Shown: positions 17,473 through 26,608 of the stretch, piece by piece | Layout: every line of letters begins with the position of its first letter | Numbering within the stretch: position 1 is the stretch's first letter | Source of the DNA: Pseudomonas aegrilactucae | GTDB lineage: Bacteria > Pseudomonadota > Gammaproteobacteria > Pseudomonadales > Pseudomonadaceae | Direction: 5' to 3' | Length of the DNA stretch: 51,642 nucleotides | NCBI RefSeq assembly: GCF_019168305.1 | Contig: NZ_JAHTBI010000065.1 | Location: 1-51,642 of the forward strand | The notes under the pieces: model-generated | Told to the model about the DNA's origin: nothing | What the model saw: the letters and a program-made list of their open reading frames with translations, nothing else | The model's database searches: none | Position numbers and translations under genes: made by a program

Positions 17473-18627
17473 TCAGTCCAGGTGCACGTCGCCGGCATAC
17501 GGTGTTTGCAGGTCGCGCTCGGGGATCTCCCAGATCACCAGTTGCGGCGGGGTCTGCTTGAACGCCGGGCTGTCGAAGTAGGCCTTGGCCGCACCGGAGA
17601 ACTCGCCGCCATCCTTGGCAAAGTTGCCGATCGGCGCCGCCAGGGCACGTTGCAGGAAGCCGACGAAATTCGAGTTGCGCGAGAACGATGTACCGATCAG
17701 CGCCACGTTCGGCAGGTTGTCGTCGCCGAACAGGTCGTCGAGGTTGTCGGCCGACCCGCTGGCGGCTTCCACCCGTTCGGTAATGACGGTGGGTGCAACC
17801 TGTTCCTGTGGCGGTTGCAGGGCCACCGGCAGCCAGTCGATGCCGGCCAGCCGCACCAGGTCGCCGGGGCGTGGCGCCAGCGCCTCCTGGTGGGTGTCGA
17901 AGGCTTTGTTCGGCGTGGCACTCAAACCCATGCGCTTGACCTGTTCGGCAATCGCCTGGGCCGCCGCCTGCGCGCCGGTCTCGCTCCAGTGGGTGTCGGT
18001 ACGCAGGAATGCCTCGGCGCCCAGTGGCTGCAAGCTGGCGGTCAGGTCAAGGGTGGTCACGCCCGCGCCCTTGAGCAGCTGCGCCCATTGCTGGATGCGC
18101 GCGTTCGATAGGCCGGGGCGGGTCAGCCCGCACAGCTCGCTGGCCGCGATGCGGCTCTTGTCCGGCACCACGCTCACCAGCAGGCGAATGCCGCGTTGCT
18201 GCAAGCCCTGTTGCAGCGCGATCACCGCATCGGCCTTGGCCTTGGCATTGTCGGCGGCATGCCGGTTGACCTTCAGCTCATCGGCCAGGAACAGCCACTG
18301 CGCACACCCCGGGCGCACGCGCGGGCCGGTATCGCCCAGCACCAGCCAGCTGCCGGCACGTTCCAGGTCGGCGGCCTGGCCCGGCAACGGCGCCTTGGCC
18401 AGTTCCTTGGCGATGCGGTGGGTGATTTCGCCGTGCAGCACGTCGCCGTTGGACAGGTGCTTTTCCGGCATCAGTTCGAGCTTGCCGCTGGCCGCCAGCC
18501 AACCACACGAGAGCAGGCCGGCACCCAGGAACACCGCCAGGGTGATGCCGGCGATCGGGCTGGTGCGCAAGGCCAGGGCGCTGGGCGGAGTAGGGGCCGT
18601 GCTTGGAGGAGGTGTCTTCATCGTCAT
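17473..18627 (-). CDS. wssI: WssI, AlgJ/AlgX-like periplasmic O-acetyltransferase of cellulose
   Basis: A membrane-anchored periplasmic SGNH-like acetyltransferase (384 residues) that, with WssF-H, acetylates cellulose during export. One N-terminal membrane segment lies at about 25-45. The AlgJ/AlgX catalytic signature is present as D211-T-H213-W, and the nucleophile is S314 in IGTSFSRNSN. The ATG at 18627-18625 shares one base with the wssH stop (TGATG), so the genes are coupled. An alternative ATG two codons later is equally usable. The frame stays open far upstream, but that part is antisense shadow over wssH. It is the last gene of the operon. Confidence 0.87.
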   Translation of the reverse strand: MTMKTPPPSTAPTPPSALALRTSPIAGITLAVFLGAGLLSCGWLAASGKLELMPEKHLSNGDVLHGEITHRIAKELAKAPLPGQAADLERAGSWLVLGDTGPRVRPGCAQWLFLADELKVNRHAADNAKAKADAVIALQQGLQQRGIRLLVSVVPDKSRIAASELCGLTRPGLSNARIQQWAQLLKGAGVTTLDLTASLQPLGAEAFLRTDTHWSETGAQAAAQAIAEQVKRMGLSATPNKAFDTHQEALAPRPGDLVRLAGIDWLPVALQPPQEQVAPTVITERVEAASGSADNLDDLFGDDNLPNVALIGTSFSRNSNFVGFLQRALAAPIGNFAKDGGEFSGAAKAYFDSPAFKQTPPQLVIWEIPERDLQTPYAGDVHLD

Positions 18628-20042
18628 CAGAACTGGAAGTACAGGAAGGGTACCGAATCGCGGCTGGCGATCAGTGCGAACGACAACAGGAAGCCGGCCA
18701 CCGGCCACAGCGCAGCAGCCTGCACGAACCAGGTGCGGTGGCCGAAGCGATGCTCTGCACGCACCTGCCAGATCGGCAACACGATACACACTACCCCCAG
18801 CAGCGCTGCCAGGCCATGCACCGGCCGTACGGTGGCCGCCAGCGCCTCGCCCAGGGCGAAGCCGTGCAGGCCGAACTGGCCGGCGTACATTGACACCGCG
18901 GTAGCGAAGTCCGGTGCGCGGAACAGGGTCCAGGCCAGGCACACGAACAGCAGCGTCAGCGTGTGCGACAGCACCTTGGGCACCGCCGGCAGGCTGGAAC
19001 GGCTCCAGGCCCGGTCGATGCACAGCGCGATACCGTGCGCCGACCCCCACAGCAGGTAGTTCCAGCTGTCGCCACCGTGCCACAGGCCGGCGATGGCCAT
19101 GGTCAGGAACAGGTTGCGGTAGGTGTTCCAGGTGCCGTAGCGGTTGCCGCCCAGGGCGATGTACAGGTAGTCGCGCAGCCAGCTCGACAGCGACAGGTGC
19201 CAGCGCCGCCAGAAGTCCTGGATGCTGCTGGCCAGGTACGGCCGGTTGAAGTTCTCGGGGAAGTGGAAGCCCAGCATCAGGCCCAGGCCGATGGCCATGC
19301 AGCTGTAGCCGGCAAAGTCGAAGAACAGCTGCAGCGAGTACGCCAGGCAGCCCAGCCAGGCATCCAGGAACGACGGGTTGTCCAGGTGGAAGGCCACGTC
19401 CACCAGCGGTGACAGGGTGTCGGCCACCAGCACTTTCATGCACATGCCGATCATGAAGCGGCGTGCGCCCAGGGAGAAGTTCTGCCAGTTGAAGTAGCGC
19501 TGCTCGAGTTCGCGGCGTACCCAGTCGTAGCGAATGATCGGGCCGGCAATCGAATGGCCGAACATCGAGATATAGGTGGCGAAATTGACGAAGCTGCGCT
19601 CCACCGGCACGGTGTGGCGATGCACGTCGACCAGGTAGGAAATCGCCTGCAGCACGATGAACGACAGCCCGGCCGGCAACGCCACGCGCTGCCACTCCAT
19701 CGGCAGGGCACCGTAGTAGGTGATCAGCTCGTTGTAGTTGGCGGCCAGGATGTTGGCGTACTTGTACCAGCACAGCACCAGGGTGTTGAGCACGATCAGT
19801 GCGACCAGCAGGCGCATGCGCCCACGCGAATCCTCATGGCTGCGGTTGACCAGCAGGCCGCCGACCCAGGCGATCACGGTGAGCACCATGTGCAGCAGCA
19901 GGAACAGCGGGCTCAGCCAGCCATAGAACAACCAGCTGCCGATCAGCAGCACCCCGTTGCGCCAGGCCGGACGGCTCAGCGCATACACCAGCATGAAGAT
20001 CGGCAGGAACAGCGTCAGGAACTCGAGTGAGGCGAATACCAT
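18627..20042 (-). CDS. wssH: WssH, AlgI-like MBOAT acetyl exporter/transferase
   Basis: A membrane-bound O-acyltransferase (471 residues) that moves acetyl groups across the inner membrane for cellulose acetylation. It is polytopic and opens with FLPIFMLVYAL-type helices. Conserved MBOAT signatures are FWRRWHLSLSSWLRDYLYI, GNRYGTWNTYRNL, and the active histidine region LWHGGDSWNYLLWGSAHG. It starts at ATG 20042, 18 bp after the wssG stop. It is the only MBOAT in the window, although two acetylation gene sets are present, so it may serve both polysaccharides. Confidence 0.93.
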   Translation of the reverse strand: MVFASLEFLTLFLPIFMLVYALSRPAWRNGVLLIGSWLFYGWLSPLFLLLHMVLTVIAWVGGLLVNRSHEDSRGRMRLLVALIVLNTLVLCWYKYANILAANYNELITYYGALPMEWQRVALPAGLSFIVLQAISYLVDVHRHTVPVERSFVNFATYISMFGHSIAGPIIRYDWVRRELEQRYFNWQNFSLGARRFMIGMCMKVLVADTLSPLVDVAFHLDNPSFLDAWLGCLAYSLQLFFDFAGYSCMAIGLGLMLGFHFPENFNRPYLASSIQDFWRRWHLSLSSWLRDYLYIALGGNRYGTWNTYRNLFLTMAIAGLWHGGDSWNYLLWGSAHGIALCIDRAWSRSSLPAVPKVLSHTLTLLFVCLAWTLFRAPDFATAVSMYAGQFGLHGFALGEALAATVRPVHGLAALLGVVCIVLPIWQVRAEHRFGHRTWFVQAAALWPVAGFLLSFALIASRDSVPFLYFQF

Positions 20043-20060
20043 GGTGGTGAAGACGTCCGG

Positions 20061-20732
20061 TCAGTTGGAGAGCGTGTCCGTTGCGGTCAGCAGTTGCGGG
20101 CCATTGGCGCTCGGCAACAGCAGCACGCTGTAACGCTCGCCGGCCTTGAGCTCGCCAAGGTCCACGGGGCTGCCGACGTTGGCGTTGGCGCACACCAGTT
20201 GCACCGAGAGCTTCACCGGGTTGATCGAGCGGCGCTGCACACTGGCCTCTGGCGCGTCCTTGAACAGGTCGGCGTTACGCCCGGCCGGGCGCAGGCTCGC
20301 GCCCTGGCAGGCGGGGTCGAGGTTGACGAAGGCCAGCGAAGCCTTGAGCGCGTTGAAGTCGTCGGGCTGCTCGCGCACCACGCGTTGCTTGATGCCACTG
20401 GCATCCTGCAGCGCGAACACCGTGGCGAATTCGCCCGGCGCCACGCTCAGGTCCAGCGCCGAGGTCTTGCCGTCGCGGCTCAGGGTGCCCTTGATCGCCT
20501 TGCCGGCCGGTACCGGCAGGTACGCCGACACCGGTTTGGCGGCGTCCAGCTGCAGGCTGGCCTTGGAACCGTCCGCCACCAGTTGCAGCGTGCCGGGTGC
20601 GGCGTTGACGAAGCGCAGGAACGCCGAGTCTTCGCTGGGGCCGGTGGGGTACAGCGCGATTTCAGCCTGGGCCAGGCCCGCGCTCAAGGCGATGGGCAGG
20701 GCCAGCAGCGCAGCGTGCAGGGCGGTCTTCAT
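20061..20732 (-). CDS. wssG: WssG, AlgF-like periplasmic acetylation protein
   Basis: A 223-residue AlgF-family protein with a signal peptide (MKTALHAALLALPIALSAG, cleavage near AQAE). AlgF proteins pass acetyl groups or support the acetylation complex in the periplasm. I choose the ATG at 20732 because it overlaps the wssF stop by ATGA and gives a clean signal peptide; the longer frame upstream is shadow over wssF. Two conserved cysteines lie in the second half (LDPACQG and LVCANAN). It is paralogous to the AlgF-like gene at 32847-33515, with similar FVRLLNP/FLRFVNA and INPV segments. Confidence 0.85.
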   Translation of the reverse strand: MKTALHAALLALPIALSAGLAQAEIALYPTGPSEDSAFLRFVNAAPGTLQLVADGSKASLQLDAAKPVSAYLPVPAGKAIKGTLSRDGKTSALDLSVAPGEFATVFALQDASGIKQRVVREQPDDFNALKASLAFVNLDPACQGASLRPAGRNADLFKDAPEASVQRRSINPVKLSVQLVCANANVGSPVDLGELKAGERYSVLLLPSANGPQLLTATDTLSN

Positions 20733-21388
20733 TTCTTCACACCCACCACCACCGGCGACTTGACGATCTCTTCGCTGATCTTCTTGCTCCAGGTCAGGTA
20801 GCCCGGGGCGGTCAAGTGCTGACCGTCGACCGTGGCCCATTCACCCTGCTTGGAAAACTTCAGCGAGTCGATGTAGTCGCACGGCGCCACGTTGGCGGCG
20901 AGGAACTTGGAGGTCAGCTCGACACGGGCGTAGGTCTTGCCGTACTTGCCGCCTTCGGTGCCCCAGTTCGGGCCGACCCACACGCACTTGGCGCCGCTGT
21001 TGGCGATTTCCTTGGCAAAGCTGGTGGTCTGCTGCCACAGCCAGGCCTTGGGGAAGGCCGGCTTGGTGTAGCTGGCCATGGTGTCGCCCATGACCACCAC
21101 CACCACGTCAGGCTTGTCGGCCTTGATCAGGTCGCCGATCGGCTGGGTGGCGGCCTTGGTGCCCAGCACCACCGGCTTGTCGATGCCACGGCGCTCGGCA
21201 CCGCCGCAGGTGCCGGGGGTGGCTTTGAGCCAGTCGCCGGCGTTGGCGCCGCAGATACCCAGCGAGTGCACCTGGGCGCCTTGTTGCACGAGGTTGTCGT
21301 GCAGGCTCTTGATCAGGTAGTCGGGCGTTGCCAGGTGGCTGTCGCCGATCATCAGAATGGTCAGGCCGGCGAGAAGTGAACTAGCCAT
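20729..21388 (-). CDS. wssF: WssF, SGNH/GDSL-type cellulose acetylation protein
   Basis: A 219-residue SGNH-hydrolase-fold protein. The catalytic triad is visible as S17 in MIGDSHLA, and D188 and H191 in VDGQHL. The glycine block GDTMASY and the asparagine block VGPNWG are also present. In the P. fluorescens Wss system WssF is needed for acetylated cellulose, probably presenting acetyl groups. A short hydrophobic N-terminus (SSLLAGLTILM) may double as a strand of the fold rather than a signal. The ATG at 21388 follows a strong AGGAG. It lies 18 bp after bcsC and overlaps wssG by 4 bp. Confidence 0.87.
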   Translation of the reverse strand: MASSLLAGLTILMIGDSHLATPDYLIKSLHDNLVQQGAQVHSLGICGANAGDWLKATPGTCGGAERRGIDKPVVLGTKAATQPIGDLIKADKPDVVVVVMGDTMASYTKPAFPKAWLWQQTTSFAKEIANSGAKCVWVGPNWGTEGGKYGKTYARVELTSKFLAANVAPCDYIDSLKFSKQGEWATVDGQHLTAPGYLTWSKKISEEIVKSPVVVGVKK

Positions 21389-21406
21389 GGTTGATACTCC
21401 TGCAAT

Positions 21407-24400
21407 TTAATTCGAATAAGGGGAACGGTACGGGTTGACGGGCAACGGCATGGCGCCGTGGCCATCGTCGAACAGGTAGCGCAGGTACAGGCCACCGGTC
21501 CATTGCTGATAGTCGCGGGCGTTGTCCACGCCCAGCGTGCCGCCGAAGAAGAAACCATCGCCCAGTCGGTACTCGCCGCTGGCACCGAGTGAGTAGCCGA
21601 TGCCGGACTTGTTTTGCGATGCATAGCGGGTACGGAAGTCCGTGCCATTCTGGGCGAGAATCTGCGAAGCCTGGTCAAACGCTGCTTGCAGGCGCGCGTC
21701 TCGGGGGAAATACGGGGCGCCATCCTGCTCGATATGCTGCATGCCGAGCGAGCCATTGACCTGGTAGCTCCAGTCAGGCCCGCGATGCGCCCAGTTGACC
21801 GGGATCGCGATCGAGAAGAAGTTCTGCGGGCTGAAATAGCCGCCATGACCGTAGGTGAAGAAGCTCTGGTTTTCATCGTACTGGGTGCCCGTGACGCTCA
21901 GGCCGGCGGTCAGGCGCTTGTCCTGGTTGTTCAGCAAGTACCAGTAGATTCCGCTGCCCAGTTCGGTGCGGGTATTGTCGTCGACGTTGTGCCCCACCAG
22001 TTTGTGCCAGGAGCCGTAGCCATAGACGCCGTAGCGCTGGTTGTCATAACCCAGCTGCAGGCGGCCACCGTTGGCGGTTACGCCGCCCCATTCAAGGCCA
22101 CTGCGCGCATCACGTGCACCGGCGAAGGAGGTCAGGCTGTCGGTCACCGAGCGCCGTGACAGGTTAAGGCCATAGCGCCAATTGCTGCCTTCGCTGAAGG
22201 AACGATCCAGACTGATGCCGCCGACCGCCGTGCTGTAGAGGAAACCGACCGGGCTTACGCCCAGATCGCTTTTAAGCCCCAGTGATGGATTCTCGTAAGC
22301 CACGGCGAAACCGACGCCTGTATCTTTCTGTTTGCCGGTGCTGCCAAAGAACAGATCTGAAGCCGCCTGCGCTATCTGCTCCTGACTGCCTGCATTGCCC
22401 AGATTGGCGATCTGTTCGGTGGTGAAGCCGCCGAAGCGGAAGCGGTCAGCCGGCTCGCTGCTCACGCCACCGGCATTCAACGACACCGGCGTAATACGCA
22501 ACGCCAATCGGTCATCGTTCCACGGCACGCTGATTTCCAGCGGCGCCTCCACATCGGTGATCTTGCCCAGGCCCGACTCGCTGTCGTTGCCACGGAAGGT
22601 CACGCCTTGCTTGATCTGCGGGCTGCGGGCTTCACGCAGGGTGTCCAGCTCGGTCTGGATCGCGGCACGCGGGTCGACAGGTGCTGGTGCTGTGCTGCTG
22701 GCGGCACCACGGCTGGCCGTGCGCAAGCCAGGCTCGCTGTCGCGGCTGGCCAGCAGCACCGGCGCGTCGAAGCTGTCGCTGTTGCGGGCGCTGACCTGGG
22801 TTTGTGCAGGCTCCGGGATCTCGGCCAGGGCGGCTTCGTTCAGGCGCGACTGCTTGCGCTGGCCGGGCTGGCCGACGAAAGGGTTGGCGGCAATCGCCTG
22901 GCCGAACGGGTTGAGCACGTGCTGCTCGGGCGGGGCCTGCAAGGCCAGTGCCTGGGCATACAGCTGCTCGGCCTTGGCCAGCTTGCCGCGGCCACGGTAA
23001 TAGCCGGCAGCGCTGGTCAGGATCTGTGGATTCTGCGGCGCCAGCTGCAAGGCGCTTTGCACTGCCTGCTCGGCCTTGCCGGCATCACCGGCCGCCAGGT
23101 AGGCCTGCGCAGCGCCCATCTGCACATCGGCGTTGTCCGGGTACTGGCGCAGCAGCGGGGTGAACAGCTCCACGGCCTTGTCGGGGTTGCGGTTGTCCAG
23201 GTACATGCGCGCCAGCGACGACACCGCCTGCGGGTCTTGCGGGCGTTGCGCCAGGGCCGGGGCGAGGGTGTCGTAGGCGGCCACCAGGTCGCCTTTTTCG
23301 CGCAGCAGGTCGGCCTGGCGCACGGTGTACTGGAACACCAGGTCGTCATAGCTGCGTTGTTCGGCCGCCTGCAGCGGCTGGCTGCGCAGCTCGCGCAGGA
23401 TCTGGCTCACCTGCATATCGTCGCCCGCCTTGAGCAGCGCGCCGGCATAGGCCAGGCGCAGCGCCGGCGATGGCGTACTGCTTTGTGCGATGGCGGTGCG
23501 CAGCATGGCCAGGGCGTGCTCGGTCTGGCCTATGTCGATGTAGGCCGAGGCCAGGGCCGAGAGCATGTCCGGGTTGTTCGCAGCACCTGGTTCGGCGCGT
23601 TGCAGCAGCTTCATCGCCTGCTGGCGCTGGCCTTGCTTGGCAAGGCTCGCGGCCTCGCTGGCGAGCAGGCGCAGTTCGGTTTCTTCGGCCAGCGCCTGCA
23701 TGGCGGCGGTGCGCTGGGCGACGGGGATCTGCGCCAGGCTGCGCTGCGTCGACTGCCATTCGCCCAGACGGCTGGCAAACAGCGCGCTGGCGTATAGCGC
23801 TTCGGCCCGCTGCGGGTTGGCCTTGAGCATGTCATCGATGGTCTGGCGCGCCTTGCCTGGGGCATCGGCCTTCAGGTACAGCTGCGCCAGGTCGTAGCGC
23901 GCCCACACGTTCTGCGGGTCGTTGCGCACGGCCTCTTCCAGCGCCTTGCGCGCACCGGCCAGGTCGCCACTGCGCTCCAGGTCCCTGGCCTGGCCCACGG
24001 CGATGGCTGCACGCAGTACGCGCAGGTCACCCAGGCGTTGGCGCTGGGCATCGCTGAGGCCGTCGATCAGGCGCTGGCTTTCGCTCAGCTTGCCGTTCTG
24101 CGCCAATACGCTGACCAGCCCGCGCAAGGCGTCGGGGTTGCCGGCATCCAGGCTCAGGGCCTGGCGGTAGGTGACTTCGGCGGTGTCGAACTGGCCTTGG
24201 GCGGCTTGCAGGTCGGCCAGGCTGATGTGGCCCTGGACCTGGCGCGGGTTCATCGCAATGGCGCGTTGCAGCAGTTCGCGTGCGCTTTGCGGGTTGCCGG
24301 CATCGCGCGCGGCATTGGCCTGCTCCAGCAGCACCCAGTAACGGTTGCCTTGCAGCGCGCTCTGCCAGCGGCTGCTGTTGCCGCGGCTGATGGCCTGCCT

Positions 24401-25390
24401 GAACAGGGCGTCGGCATCGCCCAGGCGGCCCTGGCGCTGGCGCACGATACCCAGCCCGCCGAGTGCGTCGGCGTCCTGCGCCTGTTCGCGCAGGCGGGCC
24501 TGGAAGGATTGTTCGGCCTGGTTCAGGTCGTTGGCGTCGAGCGCCTTGAAGCCGCGCAGCAGGTGGGCGTTCTGTTGCGGGGCGGCGCTGGCCTGGGTGG
24601 CGCGGGCGCCGCTCTTGAGCTGATTGCGGATCTCTTCGTCGTCGGGGTAGGCCTTGAGGTAGGCATCGAACAGCGGCACCTCGGCCGGGCGCGGCGCACC
24701 CAGCCAGGACAGGCCCTGGCGCCAACCCTCGACCGCTTCACTGCCGATTTCCGGGTCGGTGGTGTAGGTCGACAACCGGCCAATGCCCTCGATGCGCGTG
24801 CTTTCGTTGCGCAGCAGCAGCTTGGCCAGGTTGAGCTTGATCTTGGCGTTGTTCGGCGCCAGGCCCTGCAGGCGTTCCAGGCCCTGGCGCGCTTCCTGCC
24901 AGCCGCCCTGCGTGTAGCCCAGGTAGCTGTAGAACTCCAGGCCCAGTTCACCCTGTGGCAGCTTGCCGTCGAACAGTTGGCGGTACACCGTGACGGCCTG
25001 GTCCAGCTCGCCCGACTCGGCGAGTTGGCGGGCCTGCTCCAGTTGCGCGGTGTTGTCACTGTTGTGCAGGGCGATTTCCTGCTCCAGCAGCAGGGTCTGG
25101 CGCTCACCGGGGTGCGACTGCTTGAGCTGGTCCAGGTAGCGCTTGGCCCCCTGCGCACGATTGCCGTCCAGCTCCAGCAGGCCCAGGCCGTACAGCGCGT
25201 CGGCCTGCTGCGGATCGATCAGCAGCAGCTTGCGCCAGGCTTCGGTGGCGCGGTTCTTGTCTTTGCGGGCCTGCCAGTACTGACCCTGCTCAAGCAGTAC
25301 CTTGCCGTTCTCGCTGAGCTCGGCAAAGCTGCTGTTGTGGATCAGGGCCGCGAGGACCCCGATGGCTAGGGCTTGGCGGCGCGAGGGCAT
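21407..25390 (-). CDS. bcsC: BcsC (WssE), cellulose export outer-membrane protein
   Basis: Carries the glucan chain across the periplasm and outer membrane. It has 1327 residues. A signal peptide (LAIGVLAALIHNSSFA) is followed by a long solenoid of TPR units (about 30-860). A Ser/Pro/Ala linker follows, then a C-terminal BcsC beta-barrel domain (about 960-1327) with alternating aromatic strands, ending near RSPYSN. The ATG at 25390 lies inside the end of bcsZ (25-bp overlap) and is preceded by GGGAGG, a strong ribosome site. Length and layout match BcsC of other gammaproteobacteria. Confidence 0.95.
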   Translation of the reverse strand: MPSRRQALAIGVLAALIHNSSFAELSENGKVLLEQGQYWQARKDKNRATEAWRKLLLIDPQQADALYGLGLLELDGNRAQGAKRYLDQLKQSHPGERQTLLLEQEIALHNSDNTAQLEQARQLAESGELDQAVTVYRQLFDGKLPQGELGLEFYSYLGYTQGGWQEARQGLERLQGLAPNNAKIKLNLAKLLLRNESTRIEGIGRLSTYTTDPEIGSEAVEGWRQGLSWLGAPRPAEVPLFDAYLKAYPDDEEIRNQLKSGARATQASAAPQQNAHLLRGFKALDANDLNQAEQSFQARLREQAQDADALGGLGIVRQRQGRLGDADALFRQAISRGNSSRWQSALQGNRYWVLLEQANAARDAGNPQSARELLQRAIAMNPRQVQGHISLADLQAAQGQFDTAEVTYRQALSLDAGNPDALRGLVSVLAQNGKLSESQRLIDGLSDAQRQRLGDLRVLRAAIAVGQARDLERSGDLAGARKALEEAVRNDPQNVWARYDLAQLYLKADAPGKARQTIDDMLKANPQRAEALYASALFASRLGEWQSTQRSLAQIPVAQRTAAMQALAEETELRLLASEAASLAKQGQRQQAMKLLQRAEPGAANNPDMLSALASAYIDIGQTEHALAMLRTAIAQSSTPSPALRLAYAGALLKAGDDMQVSQILRELRSQPLQAAEQRSYDDLVFQYTVRQADLLREKGDLVAAYDTLAPALAQRPQDPQAVSSLARMYLDNRNPDKAVELFTPLLRQYPDNADVQMGAAQAYLAAGDAGKAEQAVQSALQLAPQNPQILTSAAGYYRGRGKLAKAEQLYAQALALQAPPEQHVLNPFGQAIAANPFVGQPGQRKQSRLNEAALAEIPEPAQTQVSARNSDSFDAPVLLASRDSEPGLRTASRGAASSTAPAPVDPRAAIQTELDTLREARSPQIKQGVTFRGNDSESGLGKITDVEAPLEISVPWNDDRLALRITPVSLNAGGVSSEPADRFRFGGFTTEQIANLGNAGSQEQIAQAASDLFFGSTGKQKDTGVGFAVAYENPSLGLKSDLGVSPVGFLYSTAVGGISLDRSFSEGSNWRYGLNLSRRSVTDSLTSFAGARDARSGLEWGGVTANGGRLQLGYDNQRYGVYGYGSWHKLVGHNVDDNTRTELGSGIYWYLLNNQDKRLTAGLSVTGTQYDENQSFFTYGHGGYFSPQNFFSIAIPVNWAHRGPDWSYQVNGSLGMQHIEQDGAPYFPRDARLQAAFDQASQILAQNGTDFRTRYASQNKSGIGYSLGASGEYRLGDGFFFGGTLGVDNARDYQQWTGGLYLRYLFDDGHGAMPLPVNPYRSPYSN

Positions 25391-26604
25391 GAGGCCTCCC
25401 AGAGTGGTTGCAACTTCCCGTCGTCGAGGAAGTGGTAGCGATCATCCATGAAGCCCAGGGCGAACAGGCTCAGTACGAAGTCGTAGTAAGGGGGTTGTCT
25501 GGCCTGCACCGCTTCGGGGGTCAGGCGCTTGCTCATCAGTTGCTCGACACGCGCGCGCTGCTGCTCTTGCAGCCACGGCTGCTGGCGTGCCTTGAAATAC
25601 GGCAGCAGGGCGGCGGAGAAACCGAACGGGCCGTCGCCGCTGGTGGTGTTGGCCTGTATCAGGACTTTTTCCGGCGGCACACCATGGGTTGCGACACTGC
25701 GCGCCATGCCGTCGAGACTGTCGAGGATCGGCTTGGCCAGCGGATCCTTGCTCGGGATCATGCCGGCCCACATGTAGGTGCGAATGGCATCGTAGCTGCC
25801 GGTCTCGCCCTTGACCGGGTCGATCACGAACAGGCCCTTGTCGGGGCCCGTGCCACGGTAGCCGACCCAGTCGGCGACATAGCCGTTGTGGCTGACGCCC
25901 TTGATCAGGCTGGCGGTGTTGCGTGCGATCTGGCTCCACGGCCCCTTGGGGTCGACCACGGCCATGCGCCGAAGGAGCGGCACCGGCAGGTAGCTGGGGT
26001 TGAGCTGCCAGAAGTGATCGGGCTTGGCGAAACTTTCGGCACCGGGCAGCAGCATCATGCCCAGGCCCGGCAGGTCGGCCACTTCGCGCGCCTTGATATT
26101 GGCCAGCAACTGGTTGGCCTGGGCGGTGTAGGCGGAGGTGTTCCACAGGCGTGCGGCCTCGATCAGCGCGTAGGCGAACCACAGGTCGGCGTCCGAGGCC
26201 GAGTTGCGGTCCAGCAGGCGCCATTGGCCCTTGTCGTCCAGGCCCCAGAACCAGCCGGGCAGGTTCTGCTTGATGTCGCCGCCGGCGAGGTTGTCGCGGG
26301 CCCACAGCCACAGCTTGTCGAAGCTGGCCTGGTCGTTGGCGACCAGGGCAAAGAACATCGCGTACGACTGCCCCTCCGAGGAGCTGTGCTGCTGCGGGGT
26401 GCTGGCGTCGAGCACGCGGCCGTCGGGCTGCACGAAGTGCTCGCGAAACACCTGCCACAACGGCCAGGGGTCGGCCTGGCAGCTGTTCGCCTGGCTCAGG
26501 CCGGGCAGCAGCAACGTCAGGGCGCTGACCCCGAGCAGCTGGCGCAGCCGCGTTCGCAGGCGATTGGCGGGCAGCAGGGTAGTGTGTCCGGTAGGCAGTG
26601 GCAT
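25366..26604 (-). CDS. bcsZ: BcsZ (WssD), periplasmic endo-1,4-beta-glucanase, GH8
   Basis: A glycoside hydrolase family 8 cellulase that trims nascent cellulose in the periplasm. From the ATG at 26604 the protein has 412 residues and a signal peptide ending about SQA-NS. The predicted general acid is E77 in SSSEGQSYAMFF, and the conserved SDADLWFAYALIEAARLW segment follows. I prefer this start, 4 bp after the bcsB stop, to an in-frame start 17 codons upstream that would overlap bcsB and add a non-signal extension. The 3' end overlaps bcsC. Confidence 0.93.
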   Translation of the reverse strand: MPLPTGHTTLLPANRLRTRLRQLLGVSALTLLLPGLSQANSCQADPWPLWQVFREHFVQPDGRVLDASTPQQHSSSEGQSYAMFFALVANDQASFDKLWLWARDNLAGGDIKQNLPGWFWGLDDKGQWRLLDRNSASDADLWFAYALIEAARLWNTSAYTAQANQLLANIKAREVADLPGLGMMLLPGAESFAKPDHFWQLNPSYLPVPLLRRMAVVDPKGPWSQIARNTASLIKGVSHNGYVADWVGYRGTGPDKGLFVIDPVKGETGSYDAIRTYMWAGMIPSKDPLAKPILDSLDGMARSVATHGVPPEKVLIQANTTSGDGPFGFSAALLPYFKARQQPWLQEQQRARVEQLMSKRLTPEAVQARQPPYYDFVLSLFALGFMDDRYHFLDDGKLQPLWEASCPRAAKP

Positions 26605-26608
26605 GGGT

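Noticed and set aside
18628..19773. Upstream extension of the wssI frame
   Set aside because: In frame with wssI but overlaps wssH entirely; the real start is coupled to the wssH stop at 18627-18629.
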